Shown here piece by piece: positions 25,020 to 35,594 of a stretch of DNA of 64,000 nt (its first letter is position 1; each line of letters begins with the position of its first letter). Location: the NCBI GenBank assembly GCA_902702965.1, contig CACRXP010000030.1, positions 1,242,222 through 1,306,221 of the forward strand, given 5' to 3'. The notes under the pieces were generated by a model. The model had not been told where the DNA came from, searched no databases, and saw nothing but the letters and a program-made list of their open reading frames with translations. This DNA comes from Spirometra erinaceieuropaei. Taxonomy: Eukaryota > Platyhelminthes > Cestoda > Diphyllobothriidea > Diphyllobothriidae. The position numbers and the translations under genes were made by a program.

Positions 25020-28000
25020 ATATCGCTTCCTAGTTTTAGCTTTGGCTCTTTTCCCACTAACGGTTTCCGTATCCTCCTTCGGCTTATTTCACTTGCAACG
25101 CGCACATTGGGCTTACGGTTAGGGCCAGGAAAGCGTGACCGACCCCTACCGACGGCTAAGCGGTGGATCCAAATTGAGCCTTTACAATTCTCTTTCTTAA
25201 AATTCTATGCTCCTAAGACAAGTTCGAGTTAAGTCAGTTTGAAGTAAAGTCTGACACTCTAAAGGATGTGACATAAAGCCTCTCTCTAAGTCGTGCCATG
25301 CGCAGACTCGTGGTATGCAGGCAGGTGGGAGGGGACACAAAGGCCGCATAAAAAGGCAGCCAATTACAAGAAGATCATAGTTCAGGCGAAGAATCGAGTT
25401 ATTTCCTAAGCTGACAATTATAAAAGTTAGGAATTTTAACTCATCATGATGGGTTTAAGCGCATCACATTTGGTATGGTAACGAATGCAGCGATTTTCAA
25501 GGAGGAAAGGCTCTATCATGTCAATCACGGTCTCTTTTCCACTTATTTACTTAATGAAAACAACGCATCGTCCTGTCATAAAATGGCCTAAGTTTCGATC
25601 GAATTGCGCGTGAATGAGATTGGGTGTACAGTGATAAACTTGCCATCCAGAGCGTAAGACATGATCTTGACCAAAACAGCGACTGAATGCCTTCGTTGTA
25701 ATAACAGAAGAGCGCAAATGACATACCGTCAAATTAAGGTTTATAGAAAGTTGGAGACGGTAAACCAATAAGATAGTGGTTTATTTTCCATTTAAATGAG
25801 CCGTTGTCTGCCCGAATCTCAAAGTGCACAAAAACGGTTAGTTTTAAGGTAGTATTATGATCAACGCCAAGCCTCATGCATATGACTGAGGGGTTTTAAA
25901 TTTCTCCTCCTTCTGCAAATGTCAGGTGAGGTGTCAATGTGGATTTCATATTGTGCGTCACCAAAATTTTACAGCAATTCCAAGACTGACACGGCGTTTA
26001 AGTTAACTATTTTAACGCGGTCTCTGGCAGCGTCACAGGTTCCTGTTGAAATATATCTTAATTAGAAAAAAAGTGGTTTTTCCTAATTCTGTAGAAATAT
26101 TTCACTTGTACTCCGACTGTGTGGGTTAATAGAACACATTTCAGCTGTTCGAAAATAGACAGCAGACATTCAGGGATGGTACCAATTAGAAATAACTGAA
26201 TTACTAAAATCTTGCGTATCATGAACTCTTACGGGTTTTTAGATAGCCCGTAAAAATCAGAATCCGAGAAATTCCTTTTTCGTGCCCGAAAGACCCGGTG
26301 TTAGCTAGATTAGAAGCTGATAAGGAGGTTTGATCATTGAGCGTACGAGTTGCGTCAATCTAACGATTCACAAACAAATCTCTTCCGGCCACGAAAGTCT
26401 TTTGACGAAGTACTTATTCGGGCGTTTCTCTGCTTTATAGTAAAAGCCGAAATCTGAAGTATACACAAGCAGTGTAATCCACTTTTATAATCTTTCGCAA
26501 GTTAAATAAACGCAGCAGAACTTTCGCCGCATTTTCATAAGCGATTTCCGAGTCGGAAACTGACCCGACTCCATAACATTTTTATCATGTCCATGCGCGC
26601 TGACGACACCGTTGGCTCAAAGCCTGCTACCATGAGCATCACTCACGGCCACAACGACTTTTGTCAGGCAATCCAATGACATTGACACACGTGCTTTCGC
26701 GCGGACGTTTTTGATTGGTTCTGCCGCCGCCGCCGCCGCCGCCGCCGACGCTGTGCGCTTGGCCGTTTTGACCGGCAGGGTAAGTAAACACGGATGAGTT
26801 ACCATTAGTAGCAAAGCGGACATCACATGTTAACCCTTTACTTTCAGTGATAGCAGGGAACCTGGACCACGATACTGAATGGTTCCGAAAAACAGCAGTT
26901 ACTCCATTTCAAGTAGGACTGCGAGCTGTTAACGGGGAGTTTTACACAGTGAGTTGCAGGAAATGTTCAAGAGCCCGGAGATGACGAGAGTCGTTGGAAG
27001 ATGACTAGTAGGGCTTGAGCTTTACCTAGAAGTTGTCGAATTTGCTTGAAGAGTAAATAATCAGGTTTCTCAGCGTTTACTGGAAAAGCGCGCTGCAGAC
27101 CTGCAAAAACGGAGACCGCTGAATTCTGGTCTCGTCTAGAAGGCTGATGTAGCTGAATGCTGTACAAAACCAGAAATTTAAAAGTCTCGATTTCACTAGG
27201 TTGAAGTGCACTTACATGACCATCATCGTTGTCGCCTTATTCGTCTATTGAGAGTCGGGGCAGAGGCAAGCAGTCAGACCTAAACTCAGATTTCGGACCG
27301 AGTAAGTCCTGTCTAGAAGGACATTTTTTGCACAGTCTACCCTCTTATCGACGCAAGCGGTTGGAAAGTTTGCTGAGGAAACTTTCGGAGAGACAAAACT
27401 ACTGACCATCACTTGGGGCAGGACAAGGGGATAGGTGTCCTCGGGGTACCATGCTCCAGGGGGAGGGTGACTGAGGGTCAGAGTTAGGACACGGAAATAA
27501 ATACCATCTGGGAATTTAGCGAAAGGACGCCTGTAATACAGGGAGGTGCACCTACACTCGTGTTCAACATCAGTTAGCAGTCGGTTGTTCCTAGGTGTGA
27601 CTGGCGGAACTTCAGAAATTTGTAGTTTGATTGCACGACAAATTATCATAGGCCTAGACAAGGGGCACCTTGAGTCCGCTTGCCAATATTCATGTCGCAC
27701 ATTCCCATAAAGAGGCTATTTAACTTATTTGCTTAATAAAATAGGTCATTTAGTCGTGCGGGGTCCGTAACTGCAAAATGCAACGGACGCGAAAGTTAAA
27801 AATGGGCAAGCACGGCTTGAAAGTTAATTGGCCAGAGGATTGGGTGAATAATTGGCGGTTCGGCTTTTCACGGTGTCCAAGTCACATTATCTTAGCTGAC
27901 TTACAACGATAAATAATCCGTAACCGACAGTTCCAGCTCGCTTTATTCGTGTCGACTTCGCTTTTCGGACACAACAATGTTTACTGACGGAGTGTGAGTA

Positions 28001-28030
28001 GGTAGTTAGTACATTTTATAGCAGACTTCG
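25020..28030. other. Long stretch without a supported gene
   Basis: Three kilobases with no recognisable domain. The longest open frame is 151 codons at 27245-27700 (-). It has no motif I know and no matching copy in the window, so it is not called. Confidence 0.45.
26723..26746. repeat. (GCC)8 microsatellite
   Basis: Eight CCG/GCC units in an otherwise AT-balanced region. Confidence 0.9.
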
Positions 28031-28035
28031 GCTTC

Positions 28036-28132
28036 GTAGGTGGTTGTCTGTTCGTGACCCCTATCTCCCACACGATGCTTGTTTGCTTCGGGAAGCCAAC
28101 GGATCGGTGTGCGCCAATTCCTGACTGAAAAA
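28036..28132 (+). repeat. Dispersed repeat DR2, copy 2
   Basis: The order GTAGGTGGTTG, TTCGTGACCCCTATC, CGATGCTTG, TTTGCTTCGGGAAGCCAA, ATCGGTGTGCG is repeated at 28405-28500. The GCTTCxGGAAGCC core is self-complementary and could form a small hairpin. Confidence 0.65.
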
Positions 28133-28404
28133 ATACCCGATTTGCAGCGACAGAGAATGGCAGGTGGCGAGACACTGATGAACTTCGGTTCGATGAAGTG
28201 ATTAGGACCCATCTGGTAGACCCCAGTGGTGTGCCAGCTGCACCAGGTATGTCTCTGCGCATGTTTGTGTTTCCCGTCCCAGCTGGTGGTCAGAGTTATG
28301 ATTGGCTGGATGAAAGCGAACAAGCCCGAAACAGTGCTTTATCAATCTGTCCCCAAGACTCTGTCATCTCCTCTCTGCTATCAAAGTTTGGCCGACATTC
28401 GCCA

Positions 28405-28500
28405 GGTAGGTGGTTGCTTATTCGTGACCCCTATCACCCATACGAAGCTTTTTTGCTTCAGGAAGCCAAGGAATCGGTGTGCGTCCATTACTGAGTGAAT
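28405..28500 (+). repeat. Dispersed repeat DR2, copy 3
   Basis: Direct repeat of 28036-28132 at about 85% identity by eye. The two copies are separated by about 270 bp of unrelated sequence. Confidence 0.65.
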
Positions 28501-28599
28501 ATATAAATTGAGCATTACATGGTTATCCTTCAGTAGTCGATTGTCTTTGACTTTAATGTCCTTTGCAATTTCGTTTCTGACCTTAAAAACCATGGCCCG

Positions 28600-28671
28600 G
28601 AGACTTAACTGAGAAATTTCTGAAATTACTCACTTGAGACTGCACTGAGAAATTTCTGAAATTACTCACTT
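28600..28671. repeat. Perfect-spaced 36-bp tandem duplication
   Basis: Two 36-bp units, each beginning GAGACT and ending ATTACTCACTT, differ at only a couple of bases. This looks like a recent local duplication. Confidence 0.85.
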
Positions 28672-28689
28672 GATTATTCCATGGAGTGG

Positions 28690-28772
28690 ATACACCAGAA
28701 ACAGCATAGGAAACGCTAGGGGATCCACTGATGAGCCAATCTACTTGCAGCTGTGTCACGCTTCGAATATTG
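28690..28772 (+). mobile_element. Truncated hammerhead-repeat monomer
   Basis: GGGGATCCACTGATGAGCC (CTGATGA at 28728-28734) then GCAGCTGTGTCACGC matches the tandem hammerhead repeat at 50.2-50.7 kb. The GAAA half is missing. The sequence changes directly into a CR1-type LINE 3' end. Confidence 0.6.
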
Positions 28773-28774
28773 TT

Positions 28775-29571
28775 TATGTTGTTGGGATGTTTGTGCGCTC
28801 ACAGGCCTGGAGACCCTGGACTGTTAAGGATCGTACCACCCTCGAAAAAGTCCAACGACGGGCAACCAAGCTTGTCAGAGGTCATCAAAACCTACCTTAC
28901 GAAACTAGACTGTCAAATCTTAACCTCTTTCCCCTGGACTACAGAAAACTCCGTGGCGATTTAATTCAAATGTTTAGAATGTTACGGAGTCAGGACTGCT
29001 GCCTCGCATCCGGCGACTTCTTTGAGCTGGCCACCACTACTAGCTTGAGAGGACACCCTCTGAAACTACGTGTGACAGGAGCGAAACTGGAGGCAAGGAG
29101 GTCCTTCTTCAGCCACCGAGTGGTAAAGGCATGGAACGCCCTGCCTGCGGACGTCGTCATGTCCTCATCCGTGGACTCATTTAAGAGAAAATTTGACCAG
29201 TACAGGGATATGTACCTCCACGGCATCAGAAACTAACGAATTCCTCCCCCCCGTGCCATCCGCCCCAACTAACGTTTTATGTTTCAAAGCATGCTACTCC
29301 CTATATTTTAGTAACATTACGTTTTACAATTTTTGCCTTTGATATTACTTGGTCCATTCAGTACCGTACTGGATATTGTACAATTTTTACATAGAAGGCA
29401 TTCCCAGACAAATTCATACCAGTGACCAATGCTTGTTGTATGTAAGTACTTACCGAATTTTTTTCACACTTGCCTTACACATTGTTTTTTTATGACGTTA
29501 TTGTAACCAAAAGAGAGTTCAAAGGCGCTCGCCTACTTTTCCCTTAATAAATCTGATCTGATCTGATCTGA
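28775..29571 (+). pseudogene. CR1-type LINE 3' end with UTR and pentamer tail (LINE-6)
   Basis: The coding part (to TAA at 29234-29236) is an uninterrupted C-terminal ORF2 segment: SQAWRPWTVKD, TLEKVQRRATKLVRGHQNL, LSNLNLFPLDYRKLRGDLI, FFELATTTSLRGHPLKLRV and KAWNALPADVVMSSSVDSFK. A 335-bp 3' UTR follows, ending in AATAAATCTG and four ATCTG units (29551-29571). Simple-repeat tails are typical of CR1-clade elements. It is heavily 5'-truncated. The intact frame and clear tail suggest a fairly young insertion. Confidence 0.9.
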
Positions 29572-29804
29572 CCGTCGAAGGTATATTGAATCAGTAATGA
29601 GGAACATACAAACGTGAAACGATGAAGATGTCGGAAATGTTTGCTTTTACTGACCAGACACTCCATTTTCTCTGGACTCAAAGTAATCAATTTTTGGTTT
29701 GATAAAAAACTCTCAAACAAATTCCACAAGCATTTGGCTAGAGAAATAAAATGACGTACAAAAGGAATACGTCATATAGATTACAATACGATAAAATTTA
29801 GAAT

Positions 29805-30330
29805 AGTTGAAATGTGCAACCCAACACTAAATGGTGGGACGTACTTGCACAGCATCCACCACACTCTCTCCTGCCTCACCAACTTTTCTCCAATAGCCAG
29901 AGAATGCTGAAACGACCGGAGGTGAGGTCGGATGCAGCGGCTGGCAAAGTTAAGCAGCCGGCCTATGTGTGTCACGCACGACTTGGTGCCCACTTCATGT
30001 ATAGGGCCACAGTAAGGGTGAGTTGCACTTCACGTGTGTGGACATGCCATCGTAGACTGCCTCTCAGTCTTCTGGTTAATCCGCAATGCCCTCCACGCTG
30101 CGCTTGGAAACCCTTCAAATCGGGCCTCTTAGCTCACTGTGATAGATTCACGCATGTCAGATTTGTTATACTGGGGAATCCGCGGATTAGCTGTGAGGAT
30201 GGATTCCCTAGTCTGGGCCTCACTCTATCTTTCCTCTCTCATACATTGATTGATTCTTCGAGCCTGTCAACCAATGGTGGTGGGATTAGGCGCACTGGCC
30301 AAAGCGGCGCGAAAGCCTACGGCTAAGGCG
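29805..30330 (+). repeat. Dispersed repeat DR1, longest copy
   Basis: It joins the two halves seen elsewhere: CTTGCACAGCATCCACCACA and the pyrimidine run (as at 560-600), GGCTGGCAAAGTTAAGCAG (as at 1850 minus and 2140 minus), and GGATGGATTCCCTAGTCTGG with the CTCTCTCATACATTGATTG end (as at 1560-1630 minus). It establishes a unit of about 500 bp. No coding potential is recognised. Confidence 0.7.
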
Positions 30331-30339
30331 GGTCACATG

Positions 30340-31725
30340 CACATGTACGACTGTAGGTTAGGTTCGCGCAGCCTTATCGTAACCCGATAAAAAAAAACAC
30401 TGTGGGTCAATCTGATCACCGTTTGTGCTTAACGCATCTGCAATGCCACGTTAAACAGTCCGTAACCCCTATAAATTAGATAATATTTTATTGGCTGAAC
30501 ACAGGAGACAGGAGACACGTATTTCCCGTCAAACGGACATCTTCAAACAACACAGAGTCGCCGACTCCCAAAAACAATGCCAACAATTTTACCGGCTGAA
30601 CAATGGCAGCCACGTCTGCTTATCGCAAATCCAGAAACGAGACACTGTGGTTTTTTCTTAATTCCGGCACAAGTGTCAACGGGCTTCCTAAGGTTACTGC
30701 ATCGACTATTGTCACCAAACATACACGGTCGTGTCCAGTAAAAACCAATGTTTGCCTCTGCTGAAGACACCTTTGTCCAATAAGTTTCGGTCGATCGGAC
30801 CCAAGAGTATCGATTGGTAAATATTTTGCTGATTTGGGGAGCTGAAAGCGTGGTTGCTGCAATGCTAAGCATGTTGTATAGTTTAGTTGGACTACAAGTG
30901 GCATTCCTTGTACGAGAATGAACGGACACCGATCAATTAGTATCTTGAAGCACTGAACAGGCAACCATCTGGTGGGTCGAACTTGATCAAGATATGACAA
31001 TAGGAGGAGGGAATTTCGACAGAGTGGGTAGATGCAACAGAATAAGCCCCAACTAGTGTCGCATCAATTTGCCGACATCTCTGTCGACAGCCGTCTGAAA
31101 TCTTCTGCACTGTGGAGTCAGTTGAGGGGTGAGATAAGCAAAGTCGAAATAAAGGTAAGTGCTAATGCGACTGTTGGTCAGGAATATTACGCTGTTTCAA
31201 CTCAGCTCACAGTAGCGAAGCCGTATGATGAGACCCCAGGTCACGTTTGCACCGTCATTCTCATAACGGCGGGCACTTAAATGGCAAAAGTGGGTTCTGC
31301 GGAAAAATCAGGTAATTCTAACGTTGTTCCTCACTCCATTGGAGTTTGGCTGTCAGTGCATGCATAAAACCAGATAGAGCTGCTGCGATTAGAGGCGTGA
31401 CATAGCGACCCAGGTTTGCATCGCCAAGAAATCACCCTAACACGCTGAAAATCATTTATTTAATCATGATTTAGCTAGGATTGCGTACCAAACTATCCAA
31501 AGAGAGAGGAATACGCTTTATTTTGAGATCATAAATTCAAAATTTGAAGCAAAATAATTAGCTCCATTCACTATGGGCAGTTAATAAGTTAATAGATTAT
31601 TTCTGAGTCTTAAAGGTTAACACAAAAGGAACGATTATTATGAGGACGGTTCAAGTCTTAGTTTCTATATTTCTGTCTCTTCACACGTAAGATGGCGCGC
31701 CAGGAATGAAAATACAGAAGCTCTA
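30340..31725. other. No supported gene
   Basis: An 82-codon frame at 31032-31280 (+) has a YYAVSTQLTVAKPYD segment faintly like an Ig-type strand, but nothing decisive. No repeats recognised. Confidence 0.4.
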
Positions 31726-31728
31726 AAA

Positions 31729-32160
31729 GCCGATGTGCGACAAGAGATAAGACGGAATCCGCGGGGCATACGGCGGGAAGACTTCACAGAAATAATATCA
31801 GAATGCAAGGGAGGGGCAACGTCATCTATAACCCGACCAGCAAATTGCTTGTCTGCATTTAAATGTCGTTGCAGGATAATATCGACTAAAAAGGATAAGA
31901 AACACCAGTGGCAGAAGAGAGCATTCGGAGGATTCTTTTACAATTAACAGATTTTTTGAGCTAAGCAGGAAAATGACAGGAGAGCAATAAATAATAAAAG
32001 GGAGGATGCAGGCACCTATGAATCGCCAGCCTAAGGGTTGAGATGTATGATGAGAACGTAAACGACGAATCTAATGAAGAAGTTTACCTCGTTAGGAAGG
32101 ATGTCAAAGGATTCGGGACTAGGAGAGGGTCGCAGTCAGCATACTCAACCATAAGACAGT
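31729..32160 (-). mobile_element. LINE-10 3' region, first copy
   Basis: About 330 bp (from GCCGATGTGCGACAAGAGAT to CTAAGGGTTGAG) is repeated directly at 32178-32500. Shared marks include GAAGACTTC.CAGAAATAA, CATCTATAA.CCGACCAGCA and AAGAGAGCATTCGGAGGA. The remainder (32090-32160) matches 32628-32700 and 32840-32860, inside the adjoining LINE. So this is a second, internally deleted copy of that LINE's 3' end. Confidence 0.7.
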
Positions 32161-32177
32161 CGTTAGGGGATCTTAGA

Positions 32178-33335
32178 TGCCGATGTATGACAAGATATAA
32201 GTTGGAAGCTGCGGCGCACCGGGCAGGAAGACTTCGCAGAAATAAGATCAGAATTCAAGGGATGGGCAACGTCATCTATAATCCGACCAGCAAATTGCTT
32301 AACCGCATTGAAATGTCGTTGTAGAATAATGTCGGTTAAAGAAAGATAAGAAACACCAGCGGTAGAAGAGAGCATTCGGAGGACTCGTTTCAAATTAAAA
32401 GATCTTTTTTGAGCAAAGCAAGAAAAATGACAGGAGAGCAGTATAGGATAAGAAGAAGAATCCAGGCATCGATGACTCGCCAGACTAAGGGTTGAGGTGT
32501 GTGGTAGGGACGTAAACGACGAATGTAATAGAGACGTTAACGAACTTTAGTAAATAGGGCCTCAATATGGAGGGAAAATGAAAGATTTGATGACAAAGTA
32601 ACGCCAAGGTACCTGAAAGAGGATACCTCGTTAGAAGGGATGTCAGAGGATTCAGGACTGGGAGAAGGCCGCAGTCGAAAAATACACTGAGCTGATGTTG
32701 GTTGTTCATTAGGAGACCATTTTCCTCCGACCATACTAGGACATGGTTTAGGCCATCCTTTAGAGACTGGAGGTGTGTCTGACTCTTGAGAGTGTGTCCA
32801 ACAACCACATCAGCAGCATACTTAACCAAAAGAAGGTTGTTAGGGGAGCTTAGATCGTCGATGTGGAGGGAGAAAAGGCGAGTGGATAGAATGGAACCTT
32901 GAAGAACTCCGCAGTCACTGGGACGGACCATAGATTTCCGCTTGTCAGATTGGGCAAATTGAGTGCGGGAAGTAAAATAATCGCCAAGGCAAGAGTCAAC
33001 GCAGTCTGGAGAGCCGCATGCGGATGTTTTGGTAAGGAGAAGAGGGCGCGGGGCGGTATTGAAGGCGGAGGAGTAGTCAAGAAGAGCGCATGCGTACTCG
33101 CGGCAACCCTTGCCTAATTCTTTTAGAGCAGAATGGACCACAAGAGCAACAGCATCTAAAGTACTGCGTTTGGTTTTGTGTACAAATGGTAAAGGGCCAG
33201 AAAAACTGGAAGAAAAAGGCTTTATAATATCTAGGGCGACTCTTCCAGCAAGCATTAGTAGTGCGGAGGAGTAGACAATTGGACGAAAAGATGCAGGACC
33301 TAAATTAGCGGTTTTTTAAAGATGGGAGTAGTTAC
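32178..33335 (-). pseudogene. Second-type LINE reverse transcriptase (LINE-10) with 3' region
   Basis: The minus strand from 33255 encodes 256 uninterrupted codons of RT: TKRSTLDAVALVVHSALKEL, motif A ALLDYSSAFNTA, GVLQGSILSTRLFSLHIDD, and motif C YAAD (about 32808-32819) where YADD is expected. HLQSLKDGLNHVLVWSEENG follows, after which the frame is lost near 32680. 'LLDYSSAFNT' and the 'KYADDVVV' style differ from the CR1 copies elsewhere here and recall the L2/Rex1 type. The lost catalytic Asp makes it inactive. Confidence 0.85.
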
Positions 33336-33339
33336 TGAG

Positions 33340-34085
33340 AAATCAATAAGTACTTATTCAGTTTAAGTACACTGTAAATCTGCTATCTATGACTGATTCC
33401 GGGCGGCGATCAAAATCTAGTAACGATGCGTTGACTACACATTTAGAATAATGCTACGACCGTCTAAACACTATTTTTAACGCTCAAACCATCCTGTCAG
33501 AAGGGAAAGGACGAAAACTTAGCGTCGTAAATGTTTTCGCCAGGCGAACACCGCATGGAGAGATCCAATCGCGAATCTACGGAAAAAGCTAATTAATTGA
33601 CACAATCCATCATCAACCGAAACAGCTGCGTCAAGGAACTCTTTCAAAGATGCAGGCGTTATGTTACTGTCGTAACACCCAGCCCGCTCTACAACTCTTT
33701 CGCGATCAAATCCCCAATTAAAACTAAACAGAAAGGGTGGAAGAGCAAGAAGTCTATTGCTGAATCCTAATAACGAAAATCTGGTGTTAAAAGGTACATA
33801 CGGTAATGTCGAAGGCCGGCCCGCGATTGAGCCAATCAAATCGAACCGTGGTTATTTGAAATAGAAAGGAAACAAATAAAAGCAGCTGTGCGTGGCCCTG
33901 CGATGGGGTTAATCTATGTTTTTTCATACAAACGTATACATACAAACATCATACATCATACATCATGCAAACGTATACAATATTATTGGGCACCCTAGCC
34001 ACGTAAAGCAAAAAAAATTTATAGCACCCGTCGTTGCATGGGAATCGTATTCTCAACGCACAGCGTTACTTGCGCCTCTGTCGTC
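33340..34085. other. Spacer with a weak direct repeat
   Basis: An open frame at 33519-33839 (-) has no recognisable domain. About 33868-34010 resembles 34285-34395 (AAGCAGCTGTGCGTGGC and ACAATATTATTGGGCAC against TCAGCCGCACGTGGC and ACAATATTATCGGTCAC), so a poorly conserved repeat is present twice. Confidence 0.45.
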
Positions 34086-34089
34086 ATTC

Positions 34090-34155
34090 TCTGCCGTTGC
34101 AAATGATGATCAGCCCGAGGGAGAATCCGAAACGTCTGGCCAATGAGCTTTATGT
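34090..34155 (+). mobile_element. Degenerate PLE hammerhead unit
   Basis: ATGATGATCAGCCCGAGG, GAGAATCCGAAACGTCTGG and CCAATGAGCTT match the hammerhead unit, with the first core strand shifted to ATGATGA. GAAACGTC is kept. Confidence 0.55.
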
Positions 34156-34436
34156 TACGCGAATGGATGACTGGTTACTGCTTTGGATGCGTTCCCCAAT
34201 ACATGGAAATCTTACAGGTATATGAGGCGTAACTTCGGAAAATCTGTTGAAGAAGAGAAGATCAGGCAATAGTTGCAACAAGGCGGGAAGCAAATATTAA
34301 ATCAGCCGCACGTGGCTCTGAGACTAAGTAAATATAGGTAGGCAAACTTCCACAATATTATCGGTCACGCCAGCATCTGGGCACTAGATTATGTGAATGA
34401 AGGCGAAACGTCGAGTTCAAGGTGCATGCATAAGTA

Positions 34437-34780
34437 AAGAAGAAGGGTCGAGCATCGGAACACTTCGTTTATTGTTCTGAGCTTTCAGACTCGTGCAGGA
34501 GTCCATCGTCAGAGGTAGTAGCAGCAACAGAACAAGCGACAGTTATAAGGCATGTAGGCCAATAATCGACGGACGGCGCAAGACTGAAGGTGATTACGCA
34601 GGGCTCTGTACGCTGGCGCCATATCGATAAATCGATTGACCGAGTTGTCATCCGAGGCCCAGGCTTCAACAAATTCTCTGCCTGTTTTGTTTTCGGCGTG
34701 GACGACTATTTTGGTGACTGCGAAGTTTACAGGAATGCAACGAACACCACATAGCTTCTCAGTTTTCACAGCAACCATCC
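34437..34780 (-). pseudogene. PLE GIY-YIG C-terminus with hammerhead 3' end (PLE-3)
   Basis: The minus strand encodes FAVTKIVVHAENKTGREFVE, AWASDDNSVNRFIDMAPAYR, ALRNHLQSCAV. This is followed by a hammerhead-like unit: CTGACGA (34512-34506), helix II GGACTC/GAGTCT, and GAAAGCTC (34486-34479). Helix I is weak. It is fused head to head with PLE-4 at about 34780. A partial inverted copy upstream of the main copy is typical of Penelope-like elements. Confidence 0.8.
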
Positions 34781-34781
34781 G

Positions 34782-35590
34782 GTGGCTCACAAACGAAGCT
34801 GTGTGAAAACGCTCTTAAAACGGATCCAAACTCATTGCAGCAAACCGGAGGACAGAGTTCGTGAGGCCCGTTATATCCGCGAGAGGTTTGTGCAGGATGG
34901 CTGTCCGAGGGCATTCATAAGTTGCTGTCTACGCGGTCGCCACCAGAGGACTCGAACACCAACATCACTGACGATATGGGATTCTCTGCCATACATCAAG
35001 GATGTTTCAGAAGCGACCGAGCCCATTGCTGCGAAGCTAGGTATTGGAATTGCACACCGCTCCAAAGCCACCATGCGTAATAGGGTCATAAAAATTAAAG
35101 ACCGGTTAAAGTCTGGAGAGCAATCTGGAGTAGTGTATCGCGTTCCGTGTCAAAATCGTCCTTGTAACTACACAGGGCAGACTGAGCGCATGCTCGGATC
35201 GCGCATACACGAACAGAAGCTGGCTGTGTGACGAGGCGACGCATTATCACGAGTGGCTGCTCACACCTACAAAATAGGTCGCGAGTTTAACTTCGCAGCC
35301 ACCAAAATAGTCGCCCACGTCGGAAACAAGACAGTCCGAGAATTGATTGAAGCCTGGGCCTCGGATGAGAACTCGGTCAATCGATTTATCCTGGCGCCGG
35401 CGTACAGAGCTCTGTGTAATCACCTCCAGTCTTGCGCCGTCTGTCGGTGATTGACCTATATGCCCTATAACTGTGGCTTCTTCTGTTGCTGCTACTGCCT
35501 CTGACGATGGACTCCTGCACGAGTTTGAAGGCTCGGGACAATAAAAAAAGCGTTCCGGTGCTCCACTCTTCTTCTTCACTAGATTATATA
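34782..35590 (+). pseudogene. PLE RT-to-endonuclease linker plus GIY-YIG domain (PLE-4)
   Basis: The plus strand begins in the post-RT region (KRSCVKTLLKRIQTHCSKPE), continues through LPYIKDVSEATEPIAAKLGI, ATMRNRVIKIKDRLKSGEQS and GVVYRVPC, to the GIY-YIG core NYTGQTERMLGSRIHEQK. An in-frame TGA (35229-35231) follows. Then come RGDALSRVAAHTYKIGREFN, NKTVRELIEAWASDENSVNR and HLQSCAVCR. A hammerhead-like unit follows at 35501-35540 (CTGACGA; GAAA decayed to GAAG). The RT catalytic part is missing. Only the stop and the truncation break it. Confidence 0.85.
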
Positions 35591-35594
35591 CGGC

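Noticed and set aside
27245..27700. 151-codon minus-strand open frame as a gene
   Set aside because: No domain, no splice evidence, and no second copy in the window.
31032..31280. Immunoglobulin-domain exon
   Set aside because: Only one strand-like motif (YYAVSTQLTV) resembles an Ig fold. The paired cysteines and the tryptophan spacing are not convincing. An internal AAAG|GTAAGT would cut it in two.
34370..34410. Another hammerhead (GGCGAAACGTCGAG near 34390)
   Set aside because: GAAACGTC is present, but no CTGATGA-like strand with a plausible helix II or helix I could be placed upstream.
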